Below are positions 1 to 6,312 of a DNA stretch of 12,898 nucleotides, in pieces. The notes under the pieces are model-generated. The model saw only the letters and a list, made by a program, of their open reading frames with translations. It did no database searches and had not been told where the DNA came from. Position numbers and translations under genes: made by a program. This DNA is from Hungatella sp. UBA3402 (GTDB lineage: Bacteria > Bacillota > Clostridia > Lachnospirales > Lachnospiraceae), in NCBI GenBank assembly GCA_002358555.1, contig DEPC01000015.1, forward strand, positions 1-12,898. Direction: 5' to 3'. How positions within the stretch are numbered: position 1 is the first letter of the stretch; each line of letters starts with the position of its first letter.

Positions 1-126
1 CGCCCCAATATATAATTTTTTCTTATCTTTTTCATAATTAATATTGATTTTACTTATATCAATTTTGCGTGTATTCTTAATATGTCATATGGATTTACGA
101 AAATTGAATGATAAATGAAACAATCC

Positions 127-134
127 AAAGGAGG
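127..134 (+). promoter_or_regulatory. purA ribosome binding site
   Basis: AAAGGAGG is a near-perfect Shine-Dalgarno sequence, 10 bases before the ATG at 145. It lies inside the longer open frame that begins at 115, so it decides in favour of the downstream start. Confidence 0.85.
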
Positions 135-144
135 ATTTCAACAA

Positions 145-1419
145 ATGGTAAGAGCAATTGTAGGGGCTAACTGGGGTGACGAAGGCAAGGGAAAAATTAC
201 TGATATGTTGGCAAAAGAATCTGATATCATCATCAGATTTCAAGGTGGCAGTAATGCAGGTCACACGATTATCAACAATTATGGCAAATTCGCCCTTCAT
301 TTACTTCCATCTGGTGTATTTTATGGGCATACTACCAGTATTATTGGCAACGGAGTGGCATTGAATATCCCATATCTGCTCAAAGAACTCCAATCACTGA
401 CAGACCAGGGTGTACCTGCACCCCAAATTTTAGTATCTGACCGCGCCCAAATCCTTATGCCATATCATGTGTTATTTGACACATATGAGGAGGAACGTTT
501 GGGCGGCAAATCTTTTGGCTCCACGAAATCAGGAATTGCTCCCTTCTATTCTGATAAATATGCAAAAATCGGATTCCAGGTAAGTGAGCTTTTTGATACT
601 CCCACTTTAAAAGAGAAGGTGGACAGAGTTTGTGAACTGAAAAATATCATGTTAGAGCATCTCTATCACAAATCACCGATTGACCCTCAAGAACTGCTGG
701 AAACCCTTTTGGAATATCGAGACATGATTGCTCCTTATGTATGTGATGTATCACAATATCTTTATGATGCCATAAAAGAGGGCAAAAATATCCTTCTGGA
801 AGGACAGCTTGGCTCCTTAAAGGACCCAGACCATGGCATTTATCCTATGGTAACTTCCTCTTCCACTTTAGCTGCCTATGGAGCTATCGGAGCAGGGATA
901 CCTCCCTATGAAATCAAGAACATTACCACTGTAGTCAAGGCATACTCTAGTGCTGTGGGAGCAGGTGCCTTTGTTACAGAAATTTTTGGAGACGAGGCAG
1001 ACCAACTTAGAAAACGAGGCGGCGATGCAGGAGAATTTGGTGTGACTACTGGACGTCCTAGACGTATGGGCTGGTTTGATGCAGTTGCCTCCCGCTATGG
1101 ATGTCGGATTCAGGGAGCTACAGAGGTTGCTCTTACTGTTCTAGACGTTTTGGGTTATTTAGATGAACTTCCTGTCTGTGTAGGTTATGAGATTGATGGA
1201 AAGGTGACAAAAGACTTCCCCACCACAGTTTATCTTGAAAAGGCTAAACCAGTTTATACGAAACTGCCAGGTTGGAAATCTGATATTCGGGGAATCAAAA
1301 ACTATGAAGACCTTCCAAAAGAATGTAGAGATTATGTTGAATTTATTGAAAAAGAATTGGGAGTAAAGATTTCCATGGTTTCCAATGGACCAGGAAGAGA
1401 TGAGATTATTTTTAGGTGA
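145..1419 (+). CDS. purA: Adenylosuccinate synthetase
   Basis: PurA joins IMP and aspartate, using GTP, to give adenylosuccinate, the first committed step from IMP to AMP in the cytosol. The protein is 424 residues, normal for the family. The N-terminal phosphate-binding loop GDEGKGK is at residues 11-17, with the expected catalytic Asp12, and GGSNAGHT carries the catalytic His40. The C-terminal part has the family's TTGRPRR stretch (IMP/GTP site region). The frame is open from an ATG at 115, but I chose the ATG at 145 because AAAGGAGG at 127-134 sits 10 bases upstream and the family begins with a short lead-in to VGANWGDEGKGK. No convincing promoter or riboswitch was recognised in bases 1-126. 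It is transcribed away from the rest of the purine genes of this window, about 5.6 kb away from purB. Identity is very secure. Confidence 0.98.
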   Translation: MVRAIVGANWGDEGKGKITDMLAKESDIIIRFQGGSNAGHTIINNYGKFALHLLPSGVFYGHTTSIIGNGVALNIPYLLKELQSLTDQGVPAPQILVSDRAQILMPYHVLFDTYEEERLGGKSFGSTKSGIAPFYSDKYAKIGFQVSELFDTPTLKEKVDRVCELKNIMLEHLYHKSPIDPQELLETLLEYRDMIAPYVCDVSQYLYDAIKEGKNILLEGQLGSLKDPDHGIYPMVTSSSTLAAYGAIGAGIPPYEIKNITTVVKAYSSAVGAGAFVTEIFGDEADQLRKRGGDAGEFGVTTGRPRRMGWFDAVASRYGCRIQGATEVALTVLDVLGYLDELPVCVGYEIDGKVTKDFPTTVYLEKAKPVYTKLPGWKSDIRGIKNYEDLPKECRDYVEFIEKELGVKISMVSNGPGRDEIIFR

Positions 1420-1472
1420 TTGCGAAACTCATAGCTCATAATTTGTAAGTTTTATATAGAAATACATATTAA

Positions 1473-1632
1473 TTTAACTGGTTGTACCAGTTAAAATTGG
1501 TAGGAAGAAGTAACGCTACAATCCAGGTTGTCCTCTGCCCTGCAGCTTTGGAGTTGCAGGACGCAGAGCAGTCTAGTTGTGAGCGTTACTTTTAGCTATA
1601 AATTTTAACTGGCCCAACCAGTTAATTTATAG
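1473..1632. repeat. Nested inverted-repeat (MITE-like or structured RNA) element
   Basis: This element fills much of the 368-base gene-free gap between purA and the lysR-type gene. It has three hairpins inside one large inverted repeat. The left palindrome has 10-base arms TTTAACTGGT/ACCAGTTAAA (1473-1482 and 1486-1495). The right one has TTAACTGG/CCAGTTAA (1605-1612 and 1618-1625), extended outward by CTATAAA/TTTATAG to 1596-1632. The two palindromes are inverted copies of each other. Between them AAGTAACGCT (1508-1517) pairs perfectly with AGCGTTACTT (1582-1591), enclosing CTCTGC/GCAGAG (1533-1538, 1563-1568) and a 9-pair stem with one G-U, loop TTGG (1539-1560). There is no open frame and no T-run typical of a terminator. 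A non-autonomous palindromic mobile element is the likeliest reading; a structured RNA is the alternative. The rest of the gap (1420-1472 and 1633-1787) shows only a 6-bp hairpin at 1716-1734. Confidence 0.7.
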
Positions 1633-1787
1633 TGAGGAGAGAATCAAAAAGGGATATTAAAAAAATGCGAATTTATATGGATTTCAGAGTTTACAATTAC
1701 CTATCTAAACCTATATGCAACTTTTGATGTTGCACCAGCCCCCTATGAAAGCCCATTATTTTGATGAATCAGCTCTTTTTTATTGTA

Positions 1788-2690
1788 TCAATGGAATAAA
1801 TCTATTTCCTTTGTCAGCATCTCCATCAATTTCTTCCCTGCTGGAGACATAGAACTTTTCTCGTTGGAGGCTATACATATATGTCGAATAGGCATCTCTT
1901 CCTCAAACTTCAAACAAAACAGTTCTCCGGTTTTTAGCTTTTCCTTTGCAAAATCTTCTACCACACAACCAATTCCCATATTCCTGACAGCAAACTGTAC
2001 TACGATATCACTTGTTGCAAGTTCAAATTCTGGAGCCAACTTTACTCCCCATCTTTCAAGATACTGGTCCGTAAATACTCTGGTGCTAGTATTAGTTTCC
2101 AGAAGTATACAGGGAAGATTTTCCAGCTCTTTATACTGCAAAGTCTTTCCTTTCAAAGATAAGAATTTTTCTCCTGCTACAAACACATTTCTAATCTTTT
2201 GCACATGAATCAGCTTTACATCTCCATGGGTAGTCACTGGTGTGCTGACAATACCAAAATCGATTTTCCCATCATATAGGGATTTCATAGTTTCTGGTGT
2301 TGGGGCATTGGACACACTTACCTTTACTTTAGGATAGGTTTCATGAAAATCTTCCAAATAAGGCAAAAGATAAAATTGTAATGTCATATCACTAGCCCCA
2401 ATACGGATTTCCCCTGTATCCAACTCCTGAATTCTTCGCAAAGCTCGTTCACCTTCCAAAATCATGTCCAATCCTCGTTCCACATAGCTATACAAAAGTT
2501 CTCCTTCTTGGGTTAGGTAAACTCCTTTGGAAGTCCTGACAAACAGTTGGCAGTTTAATACGGTCTCCAACTGCTTTACTGCCTGACTTACCGCTGGCTG
2601 AGAGATACAGAGCTGTTCTGCTGCCATAGTGATGCTTCCCAACTTTGTTACATGATAAAAAACTCGGTAATACTCTAAACTAATGTCCAT
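1788..2690 (-). CDS. LysR-family transcriptional regulator
   Basis: A 300-residue protein of standard LysR length. Residues about 1-62 form the winged helix-turn-helix (…GSITMAAEQLCISQPAVSQA… with LE..L..QLF.R…, the classic LysR pattern ending in the T..G..L wing). A linker helix follows, and then an effector-binding domain from about residue 90, starting with the conserved G.IRIGAS strand. LysR proteins are DNA-binding activators or repressors that respond to small molecules; the ligand cannot be read from this sequence. The ATG at 2690 is preceded by AAGGTGG at normal spacing. It starts 40 bases after the stop of the M3 peptidase gene on the same strand, so it is probably the last gene of an hxlR-like/peptidase/lysR transcript and may not act on an immediate divergent neighbour as many LysR genes do. 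No clear terminator was seen after it. Family assignment is secure, role unknown. Confidence 0.93.
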   Translation of the reverse strand: MDISLEYYRVFYHVTKLGSITMAAEQLCISQPAVSQAVKQLETVLNCQLFVRTSKGVYLTQEGELLYSYVERGLDMILEGERALRRIQELDTGEIRIGASDMTLQFYLLPYLEDFHETYPKVKVSVSNAPTPETMKSLYDGKIDFGIVSTPVTTHGDVKLIHVQKIRNVFVAGEKFLSLKGKTLQYKELENLPCILLETNTSTRVFTDQYLERWGVKLAPEFELATSDIVVQFAVRNMGIGCVVEDFAKEKLKTGELFCLKFEEEMPIRHICIASNEKSSMSPAGKKLMEMLTKEIDLFH

Positions 2691-2730
2691 GTATCTACCA
2701 CCTTATTATCAGATAAACAAGACTTGGTTC

Positions 2731-4413
2731 TTAGACCCTTAAATCTTCCTTCAAACTATCCACCACCTTCTGCACAGTCCCTTCTTTAAAAGGATTGCTG
2801 AGCCCAGCCAGCTCAAGTAGTTCAAAATATCCTCTGCTTCCTCCAGCTCTGCACAACCTACAGTAATCACTCCATGCCTGCTCTCTGTTCTTTTTCATAT
2901 GCCCATAAAACTCAAAGGCTCCCATCTGGGCCAAAGCATAGTCAATATAATAGAAAGGAAACAGAAAAATATGCTGCTTTTGCATCCAAAATCCGCCTTC
3001 TTCCAAAAATTTATTGTCCCCATAATCTCTCCATGGCAAATAAATCTTTTCCAGATCTTTCCATACCTTTCTCCGTTGTAAAGCTGTCATAGTAGGATTT
3101 TCAAATACTTTATGCTGAAATTCATCGACACAGACCATATAAGGCACTGACATCAAGTTTTCTGCTATATGGGAATAGCGATATCTATCTGCTTTATCTC
3201 CAAAAAACAGCTCCATCCATGGATATGTGAAAAATTCCATAGACATCGAATGAATTTCTGCCACTTCATAACTAGAAAATACCATATCAATAAGCTTTAA
3301 ATTTCTGGAAGCAGTATAAGCTTCAAAAGCATGGCCTGCTTCATGAGTCAACACATCTACATCTGCATCTGTCCCATTAAAATTGGCAAAAATAAATGGG
3401 GACATATATTCTGGAAGAAATGTGCAATATCCACCTCCCCGCTTTCCATACTTGGTATCTAAATCGAACATTTCCCGTTCTACCATAAAATCAAAAAATT
3501 CACCCGTTTCAGGAGAAAGCTCTTGATACATCTTTTGAGCCTTCTTTACCAATTCTTCTCGTTTTCCTATCGGAACTGCATTGCCTTCTGAAAACATAAT
3601 TGCTTCATCATAATAGTAAAGCTTCTCCACTCCCAGTCGTTTGGCCTGTTGCTCTCGCAATCTTTGGCATACAGGCACAATTACGTCCCTAACCTGTCTG
3701 CGGAACTGTTTTACATCTTCTGCCTGATAATCATATCGTCCTCTACTTAAATAAATATAATCAATATACGAATCAAACCCTAGTTTTTTGGCAATATTCA
3801 CCCTTACCTTTACCATTTTATCATAAATCTTATCCAATTCTGGTGCTATCTTTTCATATAAATCTGCCCATGCAGTCATAGCTTCTTTTCTCTCTTGTCT
3901 GTCTGTGCTCTGCATAAACTTCTGAAGTTCAGAGAAATTACAGGTTTTCTCACGGAAATTGGTGACAGCTCCTGCAGAAACTTTTGAGTATGCCTGCTCT
4001 AAATTGGCCTGTTCCACCAGTTCTGGCACAACACTAGGATTTGACAACTTCTGGTTCACTTCCATTTTTTTAAGATAAAAGTCTCCAAATTCTTCTTCCC
4101 ATTTATCATGAAACGGAGATTCTAAGATAACTTTCTCCTCCTCCTGATATAAAAGTCCCATTTTGGGGTCTTCCTGATTAAAATAAGCCATCTCCTTTTG
4201 ATAGAACTCATCATTTGTATCTATGGTATTGCGAATATGGGCAATGGTCTCTATGGTATTTTGACGGTTGGACTTCTTTCTTTGTTCTAGGAATAGTTGT
4301 TTCATCTCCTCATAAGATTTTGCAAGTTTTAGTTGTCCAATATAGAGTTCCATCTCCTTTCTGGCCATTTCCATATCAATCCCTTGATATGATATCTCTG
4401 CAAATGTTTCCAT
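2731..4413 (-). CDS. M3-family oligoendopeptidase (zinc metallopeptidase)
   Basis: A 560-residue cytosolic-type zinc peptidase; no signal peptide or membrane segment is visible. The catalytic HEAGH motif is at residues 357-361 (His357 and His361 bind zinc, Glu358 is the general base). The likely third ligand is Glu386 in YEVAEIHS, as in M3 enzymes, where an AE-V-S segment follows about 25 residues on. The N-terminal roughly 200 residues are charged and helical, as in oligoendopeptidase F relatives. Such enzymes cut short peptides, usually 7-20 residues, inside the cell. It resembles the clostridial M3 group related to but distinct from PepF, so I give no symbol. It begins 36 bases after the HxlR-family gene, with GAGGAAA upstream of its ATG. 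Its place next to a modified-peptide cassette raises the possibility of a role in peptide trimming or turnover, but general peptide salvage is equally likely. Confidence 0.92.
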   Translation of the reverse strand: METFAEISYQGIDMEMARKEMELYIGQLKLAKSYEEMKQLFLEQRKKSNRQNTIETIAHIRNTIDTNDEFYQKEMAYFNQEDPKMGLLYQEEEKVILESPFHDKWEEEFGDFYLKKMEVNQKLSNPSVVPELVEQANLEQAYSKVSAGAVTNFREKTCNFSELQKFMQSTDRQERKEAMTAWADLYEKIAPELDKIYDKMVKVRVNIAKKLGFDSYIDYIYLSRGRYDYQAEDVKQFRRQVRDVIVPVCQRLREQQAKRLGVEKLYYYDEAIMFSEGNAVPIGKREELVKKAQKMYQELSPETGEFFDFMVEREMFDLDTKYGKRGGGYCTFLPEYMSPFIFANFNGTDADVDVLTHEAGHAFEAYTASRNLKLIDMVFSSYEVAEIHSMSMEFFTYPWMELFFGDKADRYRYSHIAENLMSVPYMVCVDEFQHKVFENPTMTALQRRKVWKDLEKIYLPWRDYGDNKFLEEGGFWMQKQHIFLFPFYYIDYALAQMGAFEFYGHMKKNREQAWSDYCRLCRAGGSRGYFELLELAGLSNPFKEGTVQKVVDSLKEDLRV

Positions 4414-4449
4414 ACATAGTTTCCTCGCTTTTCTTTTTATTGACAGAAT

Positions 4450-4776
4450 TTAAAGCAGTTGTTTCTTATAATTTATCCCCCATTCTTCCATAGCCATAAT
4501 GATAGGACGCATAGACTGTCCCAAGTCATTTAAAGCATATTCCACACGAGGCGGCACTTCTGGATAAATAGTCCGTGTAATAATTCCAGCTGTTTCCATA
4601 GAACGCAGGCTATCTGTCAGTACCTTTTGGCTGATACCTTCTAAAGACTTTTTTAATTCATTAAAACGCCACGGACGTTGTAAGAGGTTCCTCAAAATCA
4701 GCAATTTCCATTTACTCCCAATAAGTTGTATGGTTGTTGCTACTGGGCATTCTGGTAGCTCCTCTTTTGTTAGCAT
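4450..4776 (-). CDS. HxlR-family winged-helix transcriptional regulator
   Basis: A 108-residue single-domain regulator. It carries the hallmarks of the HxlR/DUF24 family: an N-terminal Cys-Pro (Cys10 in ECPVATTIQLIGSKWK), the GSKWKLLIL…L first helix, the W-RFNEL-K-L-GIS-KVLT-LR-ME recognition region (about 42-65), and the wing ending in P.RVEYALNDLG. Family members bind DNA as dimers; several use the conserved N-terminal Cys to sense electrophiles or oxidants (for example YodB and CatR of Bacillus subtilis), while HxlR itself is an activator. The gene has its own RBS (AAGGAG, complement of 4784-4789) and a good promoter. It is divergent from the Cys-rich peptide/radical SAM cassette and shares a 199-base intergenic region containing palindromes, so it probably controls that cassette as well as itself. 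That link is inference. Confidence 0.93.
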   Translation of the reverse strand: MLTKEELPECPVATTIQLIGSKWKLLILRNLLQRPWRFNELKKSLEGISQKVLTDSLRSMETAGIITRTIYPEVPPRVEYALNDLGQSMRPIIMAMEEWGINYKKQLL

Positions 4777-4820
4777 AAAATAACTCCTTTCAAAAGTTAA
4801 AAAAAGAATGTTGCACTCAA

Positions 4821-4849
4821 ATTATAATATAACATCATTTTTTATTCAA
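4821..4849 (-). promoter_or_regulatory. Predicted sigma-A promoter of the HxlR-family gene
   Basis: Read on the minus strand, TTGAAT (4849-4844) is followed after 17 bases by a perfect TATAAT (4826-4821). The predicted start is near 4814, about 38 bases before the ATG. It should drive the regulator, the M3 peptidase and the LysR gene. Confidence 0.7.
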
Positions 4850-4857
4850 GAGAATGG

Positions 4858-4873
4858 GTTACAAAAAAGTAAC
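4858..4873. promoter_or_regulatory. Candidate operator palindrome in divergent intergenic region
   Basis: GTTAC-6-GTAAC is a perfect dyad with an all-A spacer, lying just upstream of the regulator gene's -35 box and upstream of the peptide gene. A looser dyad AAGTA/TACTT follows at 4875-4879 and 4893-4897. HxlR-family proteins bind short AT-rich dyads of this kind, so this is a plausible binding site for the divergent regulator. There is no experimental support. Confidence 0.45.
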
Positions 4874-4918
4874 TAAGTAATAGATTTGTGCGTACTTTTT
4901 TTCACTTTTGTCGTGTTG

Positions 4919-4949
4919 TACAATGAAATCAAGGAACAGTAACTGTTCC
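4919..4949 (+). promoter_or_regulatory. Candidate peptide-gene promoter (-10) and downstream palindrome
   Basis: TACAAT at 4919-4924 is the best -10 box upstream of the peptide gene. No good -35 lies at proper spacing (the region is a T-run), as in promoters that need an activator. Immediately downstream, at 4933-4949, is a perfect 17-base palindrome, GGAACAGT-A-ACTGTTCC, which would cover the first transcribed bases. It could be an operator or an RNA hairpin in the 5' leader. Confidence 0.45.
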
Positions 4950-4975
4950 AAAATTCACAATGGAGGTATTAGAAA

Positions 4976-5155
4976 ATGGCACTTTCAAATTTAATTGGTT
5001 GGAATGAAACATCTGTTACATCTGCTTGTGGCTCCGCCTGTGGTGCCGGTGACAAACCAGAAGAAAAACCTGCTGCCTGTGGCGCTGGTGATAAGCCAGA
5101 AGAAAAGCCTGCTGCTTGCGGTTCTTCCTGTGGTGCTTCAGACAAAGACAAATAA
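4976..5155 (+). CDS. Cys-rich repeat peptide, predicted RiPP precursor (ACGX-like)
   Basis: A 59-residue peptide. Residues 1-16 (MALSNLIGWNETSVTS) contain no Cys and look like a leader. The rest is built from Ala/Ser-Cys-Gly motifs: Cys18, Cys22, Cys35, Cys48 and Cys52, each followed by Gly. Residues 22-34 and 35-47 are two identical 13-residue repeats, CGAGDKPEEKPAA; the core ends CGSSCGASDKDK. GGAGGT at 4962-4967 is placed well for the ATG at 4976. It is followed 120 bases later by a radical SAM/SPASM enzyme and then a nitroreductase, so it is very probably the substrate of those enzymes. From memory it fits the in-silico class whose partner is named 'radical SAM/SPASM domain protein, ACGX system'; I could not check this. 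No double-Gly cleavage site, signal peptide or transporter gene is seen, so export and final structure are unknown. A non-RiPP metal-binding peptide is the alternative. Confidence 0.88.
   Translation: MALSNLIGWNETSVTSACGSACGAGDKPEEKPAACGAGDKPEEKPAACGSSCGASDKDK
5039..5116 (+). repeat. Tandem 39-base coding repeat within the peptide gene
   Basis: Two adjacent 39-base units (5039-5077 and 5078-5116) each encode CGAGDKPEEKPAA. They differ at six positions, all of them silent third-codon changes, so the repeat is being kept at protein level. Confidence 0.9.
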
Positions 5156-5174
5156 ATAAGTTCATTTCTAACTG

Positions 5175-5205
5175 TTTCCGGCAGGACTGTTTTTCCTGCC
5201 GGAAA
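5175..5205 (+). terminator. Strong hairpin between peptide and radical SAM genes (possible attenuator)
   Basis: Perfect 12-bp stem TTTCCGGCAGGA/TCCTGCCGGAAA (5175-5186 and 5194-5205) with a 7-base loop, 19 bases after the peptide stop codon. No T-run follows, so it is not a standard intrinsic terminator. It more likely reduces read-through, blocks 3' decay, or marks a processing point, giving more peptide mRNA than enzyme mRNA. No separate promoter was found between it and the next gene. Confidence 0.65.
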
Positions 5206-5275
5206 TAACTCCAAATATGTTCGACTTTATCGGTTTTTAATAGATGTCATAAAGTTACAGAGAAAGGAAATCCAT

Positions 5276-6310
5276 ATGAAACAATATTTTGCCTTTCAAT
5301 GGCATATTACAGATGAGTGCGACCAGCGTTGTAAGCATTGTTATATTTTTTCAGAAGATAATTGTAAGAAGTTAGATTGCATGGATTGGACTCAGATGCA
5401 GGAAGCTTTCTATAATTGTCTTGACTTCTGCGAAGTTTATAAGAGACTGCCTTATTTTTATATTACAGGAGGCGACCCCATTTTACACCAAGATTTCTGG
5501 CGGCTTCTTGCTCTGATCAAAGAACATGAAATGCCATTTACCATTTTGGGGAATCCGTTTCACTTATCAGACAAGATTTGCCAAAAACTAAAATCATATG
5601 GGTGTCAGAAATATCAGCTTTCTCTTGATGGAATGAGAGAAACGCATGATTGGTTCCGCAAGCCAGGTTCTTTTGATTGTACTCTTGAAAAAATTGGATG
5701 TATCAAAAAAGCTGGTATTCGTTCTGTTATTATGACTACCATATCTCATATGAATATCAAGGAAATTCCTGATATTATTGATGCAGTGGCTACTGCTAAA
5801 GCTGATATATTTGCTTTTGCCCGCTGCTGTCCGACCAGCAAAGAAAAAGATATTGGTATTTCTCCATATGAGTATAGAGAATTGCTTGATATCTGCTACC
5901 ATAAATTTCAGAAATATGAAAAGGAAGGTTGCTCCACTTATTTTAACAAAAAAGACCATCTTTGGACTCTTTATGAGTATGAAAAAGGTATTTTCAAAAT
6001 CCCAGAAAATGCACAGAAGGGTATGGTATATGGCGGCGGTAATTGTGGCAACTGTCATATGACAATTTTGCCGACAGGAGATGTTTATGCCTGCCGTCGG
6101 GTGCAAAATAGCAATGTTGGAAATGTATTTAATGACCGACTTGCCGACATTTGGGTATGCAAAATGGAGGAGTACCGTAATTATACAAAATTTGAAAAAT
6201 GTTCTAAATGCGAATTATTGGCCTATTGTCGTGGCTGTCCTGCAGTTGCAAGTGGAAGGAATGGAGACTTTTATGCGGCTGATCCGCAATGTTGGAAGGA
6301 GGTTGTTTGA
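5276..6310 (+). CDS. Radical SAM/SPASM peptide maturase (ACGX-like system)
   Basis: A 344-residue cytosolic radical SAM enzyme, predicted to modify the upstream Cys-rich peptide. The SAM-binding 4Fe-4S motif is Cys15-x3-Cys19-x2-Cys22, very near the N-terminus, followed by ITGGDP at 63-68 (the GGE-like SAM contact). A C-terminal SPASM-type domain supplies ligands for auxiliary clusters: Cys257-x10-Gly-x4-Cys273, Cys309-x2-Cys312-x5-Cys318-x2-Cys321 and Cys339; Cys260 is a further candidate. The last pair is CxxC rather than the CxxxC of the textbook pattern. SPASM enzymes commonly make thioether or C-C crosslinks or oxidise RiPP precursors; the reaction here is not known. It is short for the class and shows no clear separate RiPP-recognition domain at the N-terminus. 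The ATG at 5276 has AAGGAAA at 5264-5270. Its stop lies 2 bases before the nitroreductase start. Confidence 0.93.
   Translation: MKQYFAFQWHITDECDQRCKHCYIFSEDNCKKLDCMDWTQMQEAFYNCLDFCEVYKRLPYFYITGGDPILHQDFWRLLALIKEHEMPFTILGNPFHLSDKICQKLKSYGCQKYQLSLDGMRETHDWFRKPGSFDCTLEKIGCIKKAGIRSVIMTTISHMNIKEIPDIIDAVATAKADIFAFARCCPTSKEKDIGISPYEYRELLDICYHKFQKYEKEGCSTYFNKKDHLWTLYEYEKGIFKIPENAQKGMVYGGGNCGNCHMTILPTGDVYACRRVQNSNVGNVFNDRLADIWVCKMEEYRNYTKFEKCSKCELLAYCRGCPAVASGRNGDFYAADPQCWKEVV
6296..6302 (+). promoter_or_regulatory. Nitroreductase ribosome binding site inside upstream gene
   Basis: AAGGAGG overlaps the last codons of the radical SAM gene and is ideally spaced from the ATG at 6313, deciding the start and implying coupled translation. 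Confidence 0.85.
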
Positions 6311-6312
6311 TT

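Noticed and set aside
115..144. Upstream ATG extension of PurA
   Set aside because: The strong Shine-Dalgarno sequence lies within this extension and the family starts near the ATG at 145.
1473..1632. Integron attC site or transcription terminator for purA
   Set aside because: No integrase-type core sites were recognised and no cassette follows; the stems lack a trailing T-run.
1665..1727. Tiny frame of 20 codons in the purA-lysR gap
   Set aside because: No properly spaced RBS, no recognisable motif, and it is too short to support without comparison.
4969..5214. Open frame on the minus strand opposite the peptide gene, encoding a repetitive Pro/Ala/Gly-rich product
   Set aside because: It is the antisense shadow of the repeats. 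The plus-strand frame has the RBS, silent-site differences, and a maturase downstream.
5594..6106. Long minus-strand frame of 170 codons within the radical SAM gene
   Set aside because: It is antisense to a gene with clear radical SAM and SPASM motifs and shows no family features of its own.
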